This document shows, one piece after another, positions 7,086 through 16,491 of a stretch of DNA of 64,000 bases (its first letter is position 1; each line of letters begins with the position of its first letter). Source of the stretch: Kaistella antarctica (GTDB lineage: Bacteria; Bacteroidota; Bacteroidia; Flavobacteriales; Weeksellaceae). Both the position numbers and the translations under genes were made by a program. A model generated the notes under the pieces. It was given only the letters and a program-made list of their open reading frames with translations. It had not been told where the DNA came from and did no database searches. Location of the stretch: positions 682,001 to 746,000 of the forward strand of contig NZ_FOIX01000002.1 of assembly GCF_900109615.1 (NCBI RefSeq), in the 5' to 3' direction.

Positions 7086-8567
7086 CTATTGATCTAACTT
7101 TTTTAAAAAATCATTAGCATTTTTTAAGTGATTATCTTTCTTTTCAGCGTCCATTTTTTGCAAAGAATAATACATCATCGACACTCGCGGATTCGTTTTG
7201 AAGAATTCTTTTTGAGTCTCAACGAACCGCCAGAATAAACCATCCCAAATTTTTTCCCAGTCACCACCGCCGTAATCACTCATTTTTTTAATGTAGTTGG
7301 AGCCACTGAGATAAGGTTTCGTCGCAAACGTTCCACTATCTGCAAACTGACTCATGCCATAAATATTGGGAACCATGATCCAATCATACGCATCGATGAA
7401 CAGTTCCATAAACCAGTGATAAACCTCGTCGGGATCAAACTCACAAAGCAACATGAAATTTCCTAAAACCATCAGTCGCTCGATATGATGACAATACGCG
7501 TTTTTCAAAACTTTTTTGATGGTGTCGTCGATTGGTGGAATTCCAGTGGTTCCGTCGTAGAAACTTTTTGGAATCTTTCGGGAGAAGTTGAAGTAATTCT
7601 GCGTTCGAGAAAAGCGACCTTTAAAAAGATACATTCCGTGCATGAATTCGCGCCAGCCAATAATCTGTCGGACAAAACCTTCCACCGAATTCATTGGGAT
7701 TTGATTTTCCTTGGCGAAGATTAAAGTTTGATTGATAACGTCAACAGGCTGCAAAAGTCCAGCGTTTAGCAAGGGAGAAAGCAGACTGTGATTGAGATAG
7801 GCTTCCTTCTGAACAATCGCATCCTCATAAATACCAAAATCGTGAAATCGATAATCAAAAAACTGGTCGAGCCATTTTTGCGCTTCTTGATGAGTAAGCG
7901 GATAGATTGGATTTTCGGGTAATTCGCCAGGATTATTTTTAAAGTTGGCTTGTGTATATTTGACGGCTTCTGTCCAAATATCGGAATTCTCTGGAAAATA
8001 AATGGGCGGCGGCGTTTTCGTTTTTGGATATTTCTTTCGATTCTCTGCGTCAAAAGTCCATTGATCGCCGTCTGGTTTTCCTTCACTATTTACTAAAATG
8101 TTCAGCCTAATTCTTTCTTTTTTATAAAAGGCAGTTTGAAAATAGAATTTTTTTTCTGAATTAAAAAATTCTTCTAAGTCATTCTTGTTATTAATGAACT
8201 GAGGGGAATAAAGAGTAGTCAGTTTGATATTTTCGGTCACTTTTTTCAACCTTTGTTCGAGCCAATCGTCGGTCGGCGCTACAACTCTTATTTCCGTAAT
8301 TTTCTTACTTTCTATTTCGGTCTGAAAATTTCGAATATCGTCTAATTCATTTCCGCTCTCGATGTAAATGACCTTCGCACCTTTTTTTTCTAAATAGGTT
8401 TGAAAATATTTCATGGAAGCCCGATGAAAAGCAATCTTCTGTTTGTGAAATTTAAATTCTTTAAAAAATAAATGCTCCTCAATCAAATAAACAGTTGCAT
8501 CTTTTGAAAGCAATGGATGATTTTCAAATAATTGATTTGGGAAAATAAGATTTGCCGTTTTTGCCAT
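7086..8567 (-). CDS. Photolyase/cryptochrome of the DPRP (PhrB-like) family, lacking Fe-S cysteines
   Basis: 493 residues from the ATG at 8567; the longer reading begins with TTG at 8594 and is not needed. The N-terminal Rossmann half starts LIFPNQLFENHPLL, typical of deoxyribodipyrimidine photolyase-related proteins. The C-terminal helical FAD-binding half has NAYCHHIERLMVLGNFMLL and PNIYGMSQFADSG. In bacterial (6-4) photolyases of this family four cysteines bind a 4Fe-4S cluster. Here the Cys before the HH pair is Pro, and the usual MSDYC..C....C segment is a shortened MSDYGGGDWEKIWDG. FAD-dependent DNA repair or blue-light sensing is therefore likely, without the cluster. It lies 13 nt behind the second cryptochrome-like gene, probably in one operon. 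Confidence 0.88.
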   Translation of the reverse strand: MAKTANLIFPNQLFENHPLLSKDATVYLIEEHLFFKEFKFHKQKIAFHRASMKYFQTYLEKKGAKVIYIESGNELDDIRNFQTEIESKKITEIRVVAPTDDWLEQRLKKVTENIKLTTLYSPQFINNKNDLEEFFNSEKKFYFQTAFYKKERIRLNILVNSEGKPDGDQWTFDAENRKKYPKTKTPPPIYFPENSDIWTEAVKYTQANFKNNPGELPENPIYPLTHQEAQKWLDQFFDYRFHDFGIYEDAIVQKEAYLNHSLLSPLLNAGLLQPVDVINQTLIFAKENQIPMNSVEGFVRQIIGWREFMHGMYLFKGRFSRTQNYFNFSRKIPKSFYDGTTGIPPIDDTIKKVLKNAYCHHIERLMVLGNFMLLCEFDPDEVYHWFMELFIDAYDWIMVPNIYGMSQFADSGTFATKPYLSGSNYIKKMSDYGGGDWEKIWDGLFWRFVETQKEFFKTNPRVSMMYYSLQKMDAEKKDNHLKNANDFLKKLDQ

Positions 8568-8580
8568 GGATCTTTCGAGT

Positions 8581-9699
8581 TTATCTGGATTCAAATTCGA
8601 GTTGTAATTCTTTTTTAATCTTTTTCCAATAAGAAAAGAAGGAACCGAAATCTCCTTCTAAAGTTGGAAGCGATTTCCGAGGTTCTCTGGTTCCAAGAAA
8701 ATGATTATTAGTCGGATGTTCTTTGTAATAAATGTTTTCCTTCGAGATTATTTGATTTAATGCTGAAAACTCTCCAACGAAAATTTTTAAGTCGGGAATG
8801 TTTTTAGACAATTCGAAGGCGAAATCAAGCACTTTCTTGGACACAGGATGTTTTTCAAAGAAGGAAGGTTCTAACAGAAGCACTCTTTGGAAATCTTCAT
8901 CATCATACCAATTCGGATCTAAGTTATAGTAAGTGAAGAGTAACGTTTTTCTACTATCTAAAGACGAAGTTTCAAAATCTCCTAAATCTGTGTGGAGCGA
9001 AAACTTTGCATTTTCCTTTAAAATTTCTGGAGTTTTCAAAGTTTCAAGTTCAGAATACTCAACATCTAAAAAAGTGTTTTTTTGAGTTCCACCGAAATAT
9101 TTATTGAGGTTGTCTTGATTGGCAAAATATTTTTTAGAGGAGAAACTCCCGGCAACCCATTGCCAACTTAAATGATTGCTGGCTAAATCTCCATCCAACA
9201 AATTACTGTAGAGCCATTTCGCGGGTTCGGACCAATGACAATGCGCAATATTACAACAAACAGAAGCCAGATACATTCGCAAATGATTGTGCAGATAGCC
9301 AGTTTCATAAAGAGTTTTCAACGCATCATCTAAAATCTGAATTCCAGTTTCACCCTTTAAAATCGCCGTTGGAATTCCGTGATTTTCTACTTGTTCCTGA
9401 GGTTGTATCAAGTCGGTAAAGATTTCGTCTCCTTTTTGCTTCCAGACATTTTGAAAGAAATCGCGCCAGGCTAATTCCTGAACCAATCGTTCAACCTCGA
9501 ACCACGCCAGATCTAAAGTTTTCAGATGTTCAAAAATATCGCGCGTAGAAATAACTCCGCGGGAAATATAAGGGCTTAATTTGGTGACGGCACCATCCGC
9601 AAAATTTCTGGTCGATCCGTATTTTATCGGATCAATTTCAGCAATTCTATTTTGGATGGATTTGAAGTTAGTGGGATAATCGATGATAGTAATTTTAAT
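8581..9699 (-). CDS. Cryptochrome/photolyase-like FAD-binding protein, non-ATG start
   Basis: The recognisable FAD-binding photolyase domain includes STRNFADGAVTKLSPYISRG, LAWRDFFQNVW, LHNHLRMYLASV, ASNHLSWQWVAG and SSKKYFANQDNLNKYF. A TTG at 9486 would open a 301-residue protein, but conserved domain sequence continues upstream in frame to 9699 (KITIIDYPTNFKSIQNRI). There is no ATG, GTG or TTG before the in-frame stops at 9720-9715. The best candidate start is ATT at 9699, giving 372 residues, about the size of C-terminal-domain-only cryptochrome-like proteins. Alternatively the original ATG has mutated and translation is weak. It precedes the PhrB-like gene. DNA repair or light sensing is inferred. 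Confidence 0.75.
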   Translation of the reverse strand: MKITIIDYPTNFKSIQNRIAEIDPIKYGSTRNFADGAVTKLSPYISRGVISTRDIFEHLKTLDLAWFEVERLVQELAWRDFFQNVWKQKGDEIFTDLIQPQEQVENHGIPTAILKGETGIQILDDALKTLYETGYLHNHLRMYLASVCCNIAHCHWSEPAKWLYSNLLDGDLASNHLSWQWVAGSFSSKKYFANQDNLNKYFGGTQKNTFLDVEYSELETLKTPEILKENAKFSLHTDLGDFETSSLDSRKTLLFTYYNLDPNWYDDEDFQRVLLLEPSFFEKHPVSKKVLDFAFELSKNIPDLKIFVGEFSALNQIISKENIYYKEHPTNNHFLGTREPRKSLPTLEGDFGSFFSYWKKIKKELQLEFESR

Positions 9700-9820
9700 A
9701 CGAAAATACGATAATCATTAAATTTTTAGAGGATTTTCAGATTAAATTTAAAGTCATTCAAAGTGATGCTTTTAGAAAGGATTAATTTTATCTTTATGGA
9801 TCTGACAATCTGGTTGATTT

Positions 9821-9853
9821 AAAAAAAAAGCCGTTAACAAATTGTCAACGGCT
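9821..9853 (-). terminator. Rho-independent terminator of the DUF11 protein gene
   Basis: Minus strand: AGCCGTTGAC pairs with TTAACGGCT around a short AT loop, followed by nine T residues. Confidence 0.8.
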
Positions 9854-9872
9854 GGTAATAAGGGTTTATGAT

Positions 9873-12800
9873 TTACTTCCTTGGAATCCGTGGTTGTGTT
9901 GGATCAAAAATAATAAGGCAAAATTCGCAGCCCAGATAAAATCTCTCAGTACGGTTGCAATTTTGAGTTCCACAGTTTACGGATATGATAATTAAATCCT
10001 CTCCAGAGGTGGGTGGTGCAAAATTGATAGTTCCATTTGGTGAAGTCCCTGAGTCAATCTGTACGCCATTTTTAAGTCTTCTCCATGAGTAGGTAGCACT
10101 ACAATTTTGGCTGCAACTATAGTTTAAATTTACCGTAGCCATACTTTTTGCGGTTAAGTGCAATAAGGGAGAAGATGTAATAGAGGTCATATTATTCGGT
10201 TGAAAGATATGATCTGCTGTCACGGTGGTTGGTCCATTCTTCGTAATTCCGACACAGCAATTTTTTTCAACGATCAGCATGAACTCGCAAGTATTGCAAA
10301 TAACACCGCCGCATTTACCTATATATTTAATCTTGTAGACACCGGGAAGATTAAAGATTTGATTATATGGCATTGGCTGGTTGATAACATTAATATAATT
10401 TCCGCTTTGCGTCGTGATTGTTACTAAAGACTGAGATTCACAATTAGTCATATTAGGATTGCATTTAAATAGAGCATTAAATGTTCTGTTTTGGCCTTCC
10501 ATGATGCGGTAGGTTTCATCGCACTTAATGTTCAGTACACCGTAAGAAGGTATTAAATTATCCAGACTGTTTCCTGAAATTACTTCTTTGTTGTGGTCGT
10601 AAATCTCTTTTAGATCCGATTTTCTTTTTGAGACTTCAGTTTGTTTAGTGGCTAATGTATGAGGAGAATCATGGATTAGGCTCCAAGTCATTTGTTGGCG
10701 ATCCCAGAAACTTCCGGTACAACAATTGTCGGTGCTTGGTGCTACAAAATTTTCGCAAACATTACAATCCGCATCTTTAACGGAAACCTTCAAAGCAAAT
10801 TTGTCTAAAATCAATTCGCAGCAGTCCGGAATGATGGAATTTGGTAAGGTAAGCTGGAAAGGAATTGTATAAGTTCCAGGGGCCAACATCACTCCTAAAT
10901 TCCAAATTAATTCTTGTGGCAGATTATCAACTGGAGTAGCAGAAGGTATTGAACTTCCTGTAAAGTCATCCCAAATTAAAGTTCCTACAGTTTGCGTTGT
11001 ATTTAGTGGAAATATTCCACCACGACTCAGTGCCGGAGTTTTGCAATCTTTACACTCTTTTTTATTAAAATGATATTGCAGATCTGAAATATTAATCTGA
11101 ATTTCCTGTACAGGTTTCAGGGTAGTAATCGTCACGTAGCCCGTTTTGGTGACATATGGTGTGCCTGGATTTACGACTGTACCTGGATTTAGCGTCATTG
11201 TTTCACTTTTGATCATTGTCGGGCAAGGCTTGCAAGGCGGTGGTGCTACAATAAGGCAAACTTTATCTGATTCGATTATTTCCAAAGGATATTCTGCACC
11301 GGTTTCATCCTGATACATTGTTTTCAAAGCGACACTGTTGCAAATTTGATCACCAGGTTTTGCCGTTGCTGGAATTACGACCTGCATTTCAAAAGCATAA
11401 CTGGTGAAAGGCAGAATAGGACCTGGAATATTGACCAGCATTGTATTTTTCGGACCGGGCGAAAAAATGCCGCTCACATCACATGAAAATGCTGATAATG
11501 CTGCAGACCAATTCGCTGGTATATTGTTTATCCCCGGCGCTGAATTGCTGTAATTTGCTGCTGAGGCTAAGGAGCTTGGCGAAAAAATCCCATTGGGCAT
11601 TACCGAGAATTGGCTGCCTCGTGGCGTACAATTTCTGATTGTTTTATCTCCAATTTCAGGTAATCGATCCAATATCTGAATGGATGATATCGGTGTGTTC
11701 CCAGAATTATTAATGGTAATTTGGTAGGTTGCTATACTGCCAGGAAGTGCACTTCCAGAGGTGCTGAAAATAATATCCTCGCTACCTTTAACTTTTTTAC
11801 TGATCTCGGCTTTTGCATCCTGACAAATAAGAACCTGGTACAAGCAGATGTTTCTTAACGAGAGATTATCACCAGAAATTTTAGGGTTTAGGCTGTGTAG
11901 ACCATTACCTGCGGTAGAATTGAGCGTCGCGTCAAAACACACGGTGTGATCTGGCCCGGTTGCAATACTGCTTGGGAGTGTAATTACTCCAGATAACGTA
12001 CTGCTGATTCCCGTGGTAAGTCCATCATACGTAACCGTGGAAGGGATTAGATTTAAATAGGTTGGTAATCCCAAATTTAAAATTCCATTAGTAAGAGGAC
12101 CCGATCCATTATTCCTAAATTTTAAACAAAAATGTAAAGTTTCACCCGCGCGATGGCAGAGGCTGTTGTTATAGGTTGAGCCGGTACAAATCATATTCGG
12201 CAAACCCGACGGATCAGCAAATGAGCATGATGCCGTTGAGAAATTTCGGAGGTTATAAGTGCAATTGCAATCCGCAGGATCAGGAATACCCGTATAGTTT
12301 CCAGAAGTACTGAAATTGTACGGACTAATGGCTGCTGGCAAACATGAAGGCGTAGCACCAGAGTATGTAAATGTCATGAAAAAAGATTGGCCAGGTTGCA
12401 GATTCGAAATCGTATAATCCATTTTCTTTATGGACCCAATCACTACGGTATTTATAATCGGCGTAGAGGTGAAGGGTATGCTGGAAGATGCAATCATAGC
12501 ACAATCAAAAGTTTTATAAGAACCTGAAATAGGTGTTGACTGATTAGTACTATGTGTGAAACCAGTATAATTCAAATTTGGCAGATTGGTAGTTAGATTC
12601 GCATTAATCGCGCTTTTACCAAAATTTGTTACTACTGCCACATAAGAATTCCCACTTGAGGCAGTACAACTTAAACTTGCCTGACTATTTTGTGGTACCA
12701 CATTGTAGGTAGTGCTATAGATTTTAATATTTGGAAAATAATTCCCGCAATTGTCTCCATTTAAAATAGCAGTACAAGTTACAGGTCCTGCTGTAAATGT

Positions 12801-13526
12801 TGGAGTTCCGGTAACTGGATTGCAGGGAAGTTGTACCGTTACAGTTACGTTTTTATTGTTGAATAAGGGTGAAGCCAGTGTAACAGTATTTCCAGCAAGT
12901 GTCCCGCCGCTACTGCCGATTACCGTTCCTACTGAGCTGGATAGGGTTAAGGTGGGATTAATAATTCTATAGCATGAACTTCTGGTAATATTAACGTTAA
13001 AAGTAACTTGATTCAATTTACAATTATAAGCAGAAACATACATAGATCCGCCCCAATCATTAATTACATTTAGATTTGTTCCGCAGGGTGTTGTTGCAAT
13101 AGTTGTTGCTCCAGGAGCGCTGATTGTTCCAGAAAAGTTGGCGATATTCGTTACGCCAAAACAAGTTTGTGGGCAGATGGCAGTAAAATGAAGTTGAATA
13201 GCACCAGTTTGATTTAAGCCAGAAGTTGCCGCAAATGTATAGGTTACTTTACTTGATGCACCAGAACCTCCTAACACGGGTGCAGCTAGACCGAATCCTG
13301 TACTGTTAAGAAACGTAACTTTAGTCGCATCATAATTCACAACAACTGTTATATTTCCTGTAATATTGCTATATCCATATGCAGCATTAATATTGATAGA
13401 CGTGCCGCTAATTACTGCTGCGGGGCACCCTATGGAGAGACTTACATTGGATGATTGTGCGCTTAGCTGTGTTGCAAAAAGCAAAAGAAAAAATAAGCTT
13501 CCGATATATTTTATTAAGTTTTTCAT
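9873..13526 (-). CDS. Large secreted cysteine-rich DUF11-containing protein
   Basis: 1217 residues with a clear signal peptide (ATQLSAQ, cleavage near 24). Beta-rich Ig-like segments fill residues 25-570. A DUF11-type repeat follows (AEISKKVKGSEDIIFS ... ATYQITINNSGNTPISSIQI ... DRLPEIGDK, about 575-760). A cysteine-rich domain (about 762-930) contains CKPC, ECKDC, ELIWNLG, DCCE and DCNVCE. Further Cys-rich beta segments run to the end (CNTCEF, CCVGIT, CEFC). No T9SS sorting tail is visible, so its route across the outer membrane is unclear. The 762-930 domain resembles the C-terminal domain of the barrel protein encoded 12 nt upstream, so the two probably act together. An adhesive or matrix role is plausible but unproven. 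Confidence 0.8.
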   Translation of the reverse strand: MKNLIKYIGSLFFLLLFATQLSAQSSNVSLSIGCPAAVISGTSININAAYGYSNITGNITVVVNYDATKVTFLNSTGFGLAAPVLGGSGASSKVTYTFAATSGLNQTGAIQLHFTAICPQTCFGVTNIANFSGTISAPGATTIATTPCGTNLNVINDWGGSMYVSAYNCKLNQVTFNVNITRSSCYRIINPTLTLSSSVGTVIGSSGGTLAGNTVTLASPLFNNKNVTVTVQLPCNPVTGTPTFTAGPVTCTAILNGDNCGNYFPNIKIYSTTYNVVPQNSQASLSCTASSGNSYVAVVTNFGKSAINANLTTNLPNLNYTGFTHSTNQSTPISGSYKTFDCAMIASSSIPFTSTPIINTVVIGSIKKMDYTISNLQPGQSFFMTFTYSGATPSCLPAAISPYNFSTSGNYTGIPDPADCNCTYNLRNFSTASCSFADPSGLPNMICTGSTYNNSLCHRAGETLHFCLKFRNNGSGPLTNGILNLGLPTYLNLIPSTVTYDGLTTGISSTLSGVITLPSSIATGPDHTVCFDATLNSTAGNGLHSLNPKISGDNLSLRNICLYQVLICQDAKAEISKKVKGSEDIIFSTSGSALPGSIATYQITINNSGNTPISSIQILDRLPEIGDKTIRNCTPRGSQFSVMPNGIFSPSSLASAANYSNSAPGINNIPANWSAALSAFSCDVSGIFSPGPKNTMLVNIPGPILPFTSYAFEMQVVIPATAKPGDQICNSVALKTMYQDETGAEYPLEIIESDKVCLIVAPPPCKPCPTMIKSETMTLNPGTVVNPGTPYVTKTGYVTITTLKPVQEIQINISDLQYHFNKKECKDCKTPALSRGGIFPLNTTQTVGTLIWDDFTGSSIPSATPVDNLPQELIWNLGVMLAPGTYTIPFQLTLPNSIIPDCCELILDKFALKVSVKDADCNVCENFVAPSTDNCCTGSFWDRQQMTWSLIHDSPHTLATKQTEVSKRKSDLKEIYDHNKEVISGNSLDNLIPSYGVLNIKCDETYRIMEGQNRTFNALFKCNPNMTNCESQSLVTITTQSGNYINVINQPMPYNQIFNLPGVYKIKYIGKCGGVICNTCEFMLIVEKNCCVGITKNGPTTVTADHIFQPNNMTSITSSPLLHLTAKSMATVNLNYSCSQNCSATYSWRRLKNGVQIDSGTSPNGTINFAPPTSGEDLIIISVNCGTQNCNRTERFYLGCEFCLIIFDPTQPRIPRK

Positions 13527-13538
13527 GTTTTTATTTTT

Positions 13539-15716
13539 TTAGTAGGTGTAACAAACAAGACGTTCGCAAACTTTACATTCGATATCGGTAAATTTGTAGC
13601 GAATGCAAATCTCGCCATGCCGTTCACAGCAACTCAGGGTTGAAGTTCCGGGTAAAGCCACCGTTAGATTTAATTGTAGATTACCTTTGTTATTAGAACT
13701 CCAAGAGAGAATTTTAGACGGAAAAACACCACTCATGTTTCCTGCTCCCGCATTTATACCAGGCCCAGAGTTCCAACTTAAATTATTAGCATTGATAAAA
13801 GTGTACACTTCATTTTCATTTTCCCGGCAAACTTTGCAAGCTGCATCCATTTCATTTTCATGCATGTAAACCACCTCTGCTTCGATTTTGCTAATGTTTT
13901 TCGGGTTGATGCTGAACTGCTGCGAAATCCCTAGATTGTCACCAGGCAATAAAGTAGTGGTCTTGGTTAATTCCTGAATATTGCTATTTCGGGTGTCATC
14001 GCAATAATTACAGTAACAGCAAGGAAGTTTTATAGTATCCTGACAGGCGATTATATGTTGCGGTCCGGTCGGACACATCCAGTTTACATCGTACGTGATT
14101 CGTAATTCCTTGTCGCAGGTTTCGCCTTCAAGTTCAAAATTGAAAGGGATAAATGTTCCTATGGGCATTAATGACAAGGGTGAAAGTGAAGTAGAAAAGG
14201 AACTTGCTGTGATAGGTAAACCGGTGACATTATCTTTAAAAGTAACATTACTCATTGTGGGATTTGGTGTTGCTATACCGTTTGGATTCAAAAATTTAAT
14301 TTTCGCGTACACCTTCACTTTTTTATCTTTTACACAAACTGCGCTATCAATCACAAATTGATAATCAGCTGCGCAAGATGTACTAATGCGGTAGGTCTCG
14401 ATGTTACTAAAACCCCCATTTTCAAATGTGGCACAGGTTGAATTTTGTATAATTTCTTTGTTATTTTTTGAAGGTTTCATTTTACCTTCCATAACCTGAA
14501 TCTGGATTTCAACTGTTCCCTCTTCTTTTTTCTTGAATTCTTCTAACGAAATAGAACCGTTGAATCCTGCAGGATATACTTTCTCATGAATGATATTTTT
14601 CTTTTCAGAACTAATATCCCAAACTTTCACTTTGTATTCTGCGGCAATATTATTTGAGGGTATAAATGGAATATTTAATTTCCCTTTATTTAAGTGAATT
14701 GCCTCATCACCGTAATCATTTAGTAATTTTGGGGCAGTGTAAGTTTTACATTTTTTATCCTGAGTTTCTTTTTTATCCTCTTTTGAGCCATCATTATTAG
14801 TTGAAATTTGTTGTTTAATATTGCTTCTTGATCTGTTAATATTTGCTTTGGCAGGAGTAGGATTTTCTCCAGACCCATTTTTTCCACCAAAGGAATAACT
14901 TAAACCCACACTTGCACTGAAGGCATTGTACGAGGTTTGTTTAACGTCATCAGTTACTTTCGTTCCCAAATCTACTTGCTGCTGCTCATACTGTCCTTCT
15001 TGATTAGTTTTTCCAAAAGGAACTAAAGTAGTCACCTGAGTGTTAATTTTCGGTCCGAAAATATAAGCACCGTCTGCAAAAACGCCGAAGTTTTTTGCGA
15101 ATAAATATTGTAGTCTTATTTTGGGCGTAATTGCTAAACCACTTGTTTTCGTTTCCGGCAAAGACCATAAAGTATATTCTTTTGGTTTTCCATTAATCTC
15201 GCTGGTCTGAATTGCACTTAACTCATTTTGGGTCATGGAAAAATATTCTGCCAAAACCATTGGCGAAAAAATAAATCGCTCGCTAAAATTGAAATTGACC
15301 TGAGGTCCGCCGCCAAGCCTAAATCCTGTTTGTTGCGAAGTAGAGTTACGGTAGGAAACCTCCGAAGCTGTTTGGCCAATGATATTGAATGGCGCAGGTA
15401 ATAAAATATCTGGTTCACCTCCTGCTCCAAAGTTGTAAGTACTACCAAGGTTAAAGCCGAAATTTCCGCCTTTCACTGTTCCATCCCATCCTTTTCGGAA
15501 AAGGGAAAACGGAATAAAAACATCTCCCGAAACACCCGAGGAATTTAGTACATAGGCCTCTTTTGTGGCTGAATTTACCATGGTGTTGTTGTAGCCAAGA
15601 GAAAAACTGCCTCCTTTAACAACGCCGTCCCAACCTTTTTTTTGGTTAACCTGAGCCTGCAAAATGCAAGAGGAGCTCAGAATGTAGAACATTAAAATTT
15701 TTTGAAGTGTTTTCAT
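13539..15716 (-). CDS. Outer-membrane barrel-like protein fused to a cysteine-rich domain
   Basis: 725 residues. The signal peptide ends near CILQAQ. Residues 22-275 look like an outer-membrane beta-barrel (alternating aromatic strands, GFRLGGGPQVNFNF, ASVGLSYSFGG) and begin with two copies of KGWDGxVKGGxF. A low-complexity Lys/Asn linker follows (about 280-330), then beta-rich regions. The C-terminal 160 residues are Cys-rich (CCYCNYC, ACKVC, LSWS, SCCE, ECKVCE). This tail resembles residues 762-930 of the next gene product. With 12 nt between the genes they form an operon downstream of a two-component system. I do not recognise a named family. Confidence 0.75.
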   Translation of the reverse strand: MKTLQKILMFYILSSSCILQAQVNQKKGWDGVVKGGSFSLGYNNTMVNSATKEAYVLNSSGVSGDVFIPFSLFRKGWDGTVKGGNFGFNLGSTYNFGAGGEPDILLPAPFNIIGQTASEVSYRNSTSQQTGFRLGGGPQVNFNFSERFIFSPMVLAEYFSMTQNELSAIQTSEINGKPKEYTLWSLPETKTSGLAITPKIRLQYLFAKNFGVFADGAYIFGPKINTQVTTLVPFGKTNQEGQYEQQQVDLGTKVTDDVKQTSYNAFSASVGLSYSFGGKNGSGENPTPAKANINRSRSNIKQQISTNNDGSKEDKKETQDKKCKTYTAPKLLNDYGDEAIHLNKGKLNIPFIPSNNIAAEYKVKVWDISSEKKNIIHEKVYPAGFNGSISLEEFKKKEEGTVEIQIQVMEGKMKPSKNNKEIIQNSTCATFENGGFSNIETYRISTSCAADYQFVIDSAVCVKDKKVKVYAKIKFLNPNGIATPNPTMSNVTFKDNVTGLPITASSFSTSLSPLSLMPIGTFIPFNFELEGETCDKELRITYDVNWMCPTGPQHIIACQDTIKLPCCYCNYCDDTRNSNIQELTKTTTLLPGDNLGISQQFSINPKNISKIEAEVVYMHENEMDAACKVCRENENEVYTFINANNLSWNSGPGINAGAGNMSGVFPSKILSWSSNNKGNLQLNLTVALPGTSTLSCCERHGEICIRYKFTDIECKVCERLVCYTY

Positions 15717-15776
15717 AATCCTGGGTTTAAATTGATTTTCATCATTTGTTTTTACAAAGATTATTTTTTTAGACCC

Positions 15777-15802
15777 AAAAAAAAATCCCTAAAAATAGGG
15801 AT
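15777..15802 (-). terminator. Rho-independent terminator of the response regulator gene
   Basis: Minus strand: ATCCCTA-TTTT-TAGGGAT followed by nine T residues. It separates the regulator transcript from the barrel/DUF11 operon, which must use a promoter in 15717-15776. Confidence 0.8.
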
Positions 15803-15826
15803 GAGGTAGAACAAAGTTTTAAAAAT

Positions 15827-16441
15827 CTAGGTGTTTTTATAATACCAGGCGATGGCTTCGCCCAAAGAGGAAATATGAAGTTTTTCGTAAATGTGTTTTG
15901 TATGAGAATTTACAGTAGAGTAACTCACTCCCAATTGGTCGGCAACCATTTTGTAACTGTTTCCCTGCGCCAAAGATTTTAAAACTTCCTGTTCTTTAAC
16001 CGTTAAGATATCTAGATTCTTTTTGGGTGAAAAGTAATCCAGAACGCACTTCGCAATCGCAGGATTCATGGCGGCTCCACCTTGGTAAACTTCTTCTATG
16101 GCTTGGAGAATTTTGGTCGGACTGTCTGATTTTAGAATATAACCACTTGCTCCGTTCGAGATGCTTTCAAAAATTTTATCGCTATCATCAAAGGCAGTTT
16201 GTATGAGCACTTTAATATGTGGAAATTTCGATTTAATGATTTTCAAACCTTCTATACCATCTACGATTGGCATATTGATGTCCATTAGCACGACATCTGG
16301 CGTAAATTTTATCATTTCCACAAGCACATTTTCGCAGTTTTCTGCATCACCGAGATATTCTAAATGGTCACTCAATGAAATAAGCGCCTGCAAACTGTGC
16401 AAACGTTCTCTACTATCATCATATGCAAATATCCGGATCAT
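15827..16441 (-). CDS. NarL/LuxR-family response regulator
   Basis: 204 residues. The receiver domain (1-120) has the acidic pair DD at 8-9, the phospho-acceptor Asp in VVLMDINMP and the conserved Lys in YILKSD. The C-terminal LuxR-type helix-turn-helix reads LTVKEQEVLKSLAQGNSYK ... STVNSHTKHIYEKL. It acts as a DNA-binding transcription factor when phosphorylated. It lies 50 nt behind the sensor kinase gene, the obvious partner. The barrel/DUF11 operon next in line is a likely target, inferred from position only. Its HTH type does not suggest the 21-bp direct repeats of the DUF285 genes as its site. Confidence 0.92.
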   Translation of the reverse strand: MIRIFAYDDSRERLHSLQALISLSDHLEYLGDAENCENVLVEMIKFTPDVVLMDINMPIVDGIEGLKIIKSKFPHIKVLIQTAFDDSDKIFESISNGASGYILKSDSPTKILQAIEEVYQGGAAMNPAIAKCVLDYFSPKKNLDILTVKEQEVLKSLAQGNSYKMVADQLGVSYSTVNSHTKHIYEKLHISSLGEAIAWYYKNT

Positions 16442-16491
16442 ACTGCTGGTAAAATCATTTCACAAAGTTAGTAGGAAAATCACTGTTTTTA

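Noticed and set aside
12059-12068. Further GGTTGGTA box
   Set aside because: A single copy inside a coding region without the 21-bp partners; chance occurrence.
15827-16441. LuxR-type response regulator as the binder of the 21-bp direct repeats upstream of the DUF285 genes
   Set aside because: NarL/LuxR proteins normally bind inverted repeats, and the genes are 10 kb apart; direct repeats at 21 bp fit LytTR or AraC proteins better.
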